Shown: one piece after another, positions 63,601 through 64,000 of the stretch
Position numbering within the stretch: position 1 is the stretch's first letter
Layout: every line of letters begins with the position of its first letter
Assembly (NCBI GenBank): GCA_014526335.1
Contig: JACTAT010000039.1
Span: 6,254,373 to 6,318,372, forward strand
Origin: Chrysaora quinquecirrha
Lineage: Eukaryota > Cnidaria > Scyphozoa > Semaeostomeae > Pelagiidae
DNA: 64,000 nt
Direction of reading: 5' to 3'
Program-made: the position numbers and the translations under genes
Notes under the pieces: generated by a model
Database searches by the model: none
Told to the model about the DNA's origin: nothing
The model's input: the letters and a program-made list of their open reading frames with translations, nothing else

Positions 63601-63610
63601 AAATTAGAAG
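48696..63610 (+). CDS. Giant discoidin-PKD-REJ protein, polycystin-1-like ectodomain, 3'-partial
   Basis: Exons: 48696-48770 (signal peptide), 49602-49647, 50137-50495 and 51017-51150 (discoidin), 51538-51628, 52063-52346, 52830-53041 (PKD-like, FSFGD), 53723-53982, 54625-56145 (PKD-like repeats), 56744-57183, 57633-57788, 58114-58214, 58841-58951, 59686-about 59800 and 60536-60804 (REJ), then 61292-61337, 61669-62030, 62346-62481, 62911-63001, 63320-63610 (second discoidin module). PKD marks: FTTPGDTTHV, FGDLSTP. REJ marks: FDASQSNDPD, YFWYC, CTGW. REJ and PKD together are typical of polycystin-1 relatives, which act as receptors on cilia or gametes, but no GAIN/GPS, PLAT or membrane span lies in the window. 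Single-base frame breaks occur in exons 51017, 52063 and 54625, and part of the REJ is missing near 59800. Confidence 0.85.
49814..50050 (+). mobile_element. Family A transposon, internally deleted copy
   Basis: Starts AGTGGCGTACCCAAGGGGG, with CCGGACCCCCAC just inside, and ends with GAAGGGCGCGGTCC followed by AAAAAAATTTTCACC, the same landmarks as the 1-kb copy at 38368-39406, in about 240 bases. It lies in intron 49648-50136. Confidence 0.6.
50590..50880 (+). repeat. Degenerate GGCCAAAAGCCAAA-type tandem repeat
   Basis: Around ten irregular units of 25-35 bases, each with a core like AGGCAAAAGCCAAA followed by a T-rich stretch, within intron 50496-51016. It yields open frames on both strands that are not genes. 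Confidence 0.75.
52430..52740. repeat. GTCGAC-containing interspersed repeat, copy 1
   Basis: Has repeated TGTCGAC motifs, CACCGCTCATGTCGAC and GACTAGTTGCTGTCAAAAAG, resembling the stretch at 63735-63985. It lies in the intron after exon 52063-52346. The exact ends are not clear. Confidence 0.4.
54110..54295. mobile_element. 186-bp MITE with perfect 15-bp inverted repeats
   Basis: CACGCTAGCGAATCT at 54110-54124 is exactly inverted as AGATTCGCTAGCGTG at 54281-54295, and AATAT flanks both sides (54105-54109 and 54296-54300) as a likely target duplication. The interior is built of CCACCACA and TGTGGTGG motifs that also pair with one another. It lies in intron 53983-54624. Confidence 0.9.
57337..57454 (+). 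repeat. tRNA-derived SINE, second type
   Basis: A GTGGCGTCGTGGTGTAATCC head, then a good B box GGTTCGAGCCC (57394-57404), followed by CAGCCACAGG and GAGATCCAAGCAACTGGCG. A fragment with AACCCAGCCACAGGCCTT at about 12522-12540 belongs to the same family. It lies in intron 57184-57632 and is too poorly paired for a working tRNA. Confidence 0.65.
58466..58485. repeat. (TTG)n microsatellite
   Basis: A short run of TTG triplets in intron 58215-58840. Confidence 0.8.
59801..60275 (+). mobile_element. Family A transposon copy abutting the REJ exon
   Basis: Begins CAGTGGCGTCACCACGGGG directly after the REJ codons for FKWTLT (ending near 59800) and ends around GAAGGGCGTGGTCCCACAAA followed by TTTTTTCCGGGGGG, the landmarks of the copy at 38368-39406. 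Inside it GGGGTGGACATGTCCACCCC is a perfect 20-base palindrome. No clean right inverted repeat is seen. Confidence 0.6.
61072..61112. repeat. (CAA)n microsatellite
   Basis: CAGCAA and CAACAA triplets, imperfect at the left, in the intron between the REJ and the second discoidin module. Confidence 0.85.
61292..63610 (+). other. Second copy of the discoidin module, intact frames
   Basis: Five exons repeat the first module in order: 46, 362, 136, 91 and 291 bases against 46, 359, 134, 91 and 284, with the same phases 1, 0, 1, 2, 2. Protein matches include YEPVS/YDPVS, LKIGYYAGP/LRIGYYAYP, a RLNHPAS/RLDHPAS stretch, YLSIKF/YLSIQL and YYLKVNEPDG/YYYKVFEPDG. The exon 60536-60804 ends in phase 0 and 61292 starts in phase 0, so the copy reads on from the REJ as one chain. 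I found no signal-peptide exon in 60805-61291 that would make it a separate gene, though that cannot be excluded. Confidence 0.82.
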
Positions 63611-63734
63611 GTTTTTATTTCGCTCAGACTTTTTGATTTGTTGCTTTCCGCCAACTAGCACCATCTAGAAACCAGGATCTGAAGATTTGAAAAGAGTAGA
63701 TAAAAATAGTCCCAGGAGAACTAATATCAGCCTC

Positions 63735-63985
63735 GATTTCGTAGCTGCTTGGCATCTAGCTGAATCTGTCGATTTAATTGGCTAATTTCGCCATCGAGTC
63801 AGGCTTATTTGAACTGTGCGTTGATTAGTTGCCAGCAAAATGGAACTGATTCCCTTCAGTCGTAGTCGACAAGGTCTCTTTTGCCACCGCTATCATGTCG
63901 ACATAAGTTAGCAGTTACAGGTAGTTGGTGTTAGTTCTATCCTATCGTAGGTCGACATGAGCCTGGCTTTATAGATGCGAGTCTC
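63735..63985. repeat. GTCGAC-containing interspersed repeat, copy 2
   Basis: Contains GATTAGTTGCCAGCAAAATG, CACCGCTATCATGTCGACAT and AGGTCGACATGAG, resembling parts of 52430-52740. It lies in the intron after exon 63320-63610, the counterpart of the intron that carries copy 1. Confidence 0.4.
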
Positions 63986-64000
63986 ACGTTCTCCATATCT

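Overview
This window is nuclear DNA from an animal. It is AT-rich, almost every gene is split by short GT-AG introns with matching phases, and the genes belong to metazoan families (receptor tyrosine phosphatase, C9orf72, ATG10, TMEM59, prosaposin-like, polycystin-1/REJ-like). Discoidin, FN3, PKD and REJ modules together with tRNA-derived SINEs and small inverted-repeat transposons make a non-bilaterian animal (cnidarian or sponge) my best guess. That placement is inference only. Exon borders below were read by eye from splice sites and reading-frame phase.

Layout. (1) 536-16391, plus: the 3' 33 exons of a receptor-type protein tyrosine phosphatase with discoidin, Ig-like and FN3 ectodomain, one membrane span and tandem phosphatase domains; its 5' end lies outside the window. 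(2) 19756-20658, plus: an intronless RASD/Ras-dva-like small GTPase. (3) 21094-22113, minus: an intronless GNAT acetyltransferase resembling NAT16. (4) 22529-22799, minus: the last exon of MRPL55. (5) 25154-28538, minus: a nine-exon C9orf72 orthologue with a 20-bp minisatellite in one intron. (6) 28912-29946, plus: PSMF1 (PI31), head to head with C9orf72. (7) 30879-32573, minus: a complete five-exon ATG10, head to head with (8) TMEM59, 32838-36580, plus, seven exons. (9) 36581-40360: a repeat-rich stretch (SINE, 162-bp tandem duplication, foldback hairpin, 1-kb inverted-repeat transposon). (10) 40361-45060, plus: a prosaposin-like gene of SapB half-domain exons, its first exon not found. (11) 45061-48695: no gene recognised. 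(12) 48696 to beyond the window, plus: a giant secreted or membrane protein with a signal peptide, discoidin, PKD and REJ modules, in which the discoidin module restarts at 61292 with the same exon sizes and phases.

How the genes relate. C9orf72, ATG10 and TMEM59 are all tied to autophagy in other animals and PSMF1 to the proteasome; here all four lie within about 11.5 kb as two divergent pairs. Whether this is selected clustering or chance cannot be told from one genome.

Main oddities. The first module of the discoidin/PKD/REJ gene carries four apparent single-base losses, each in a short homopolymer, and the saposin gene carries one. The partial second module carries none. A transposon copy abuts the REJ coding sequence exactly where part of the domain is missing. 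These point either to consensus errors in a long-read assembly or to a decaying gene, and read mapping would tell which.
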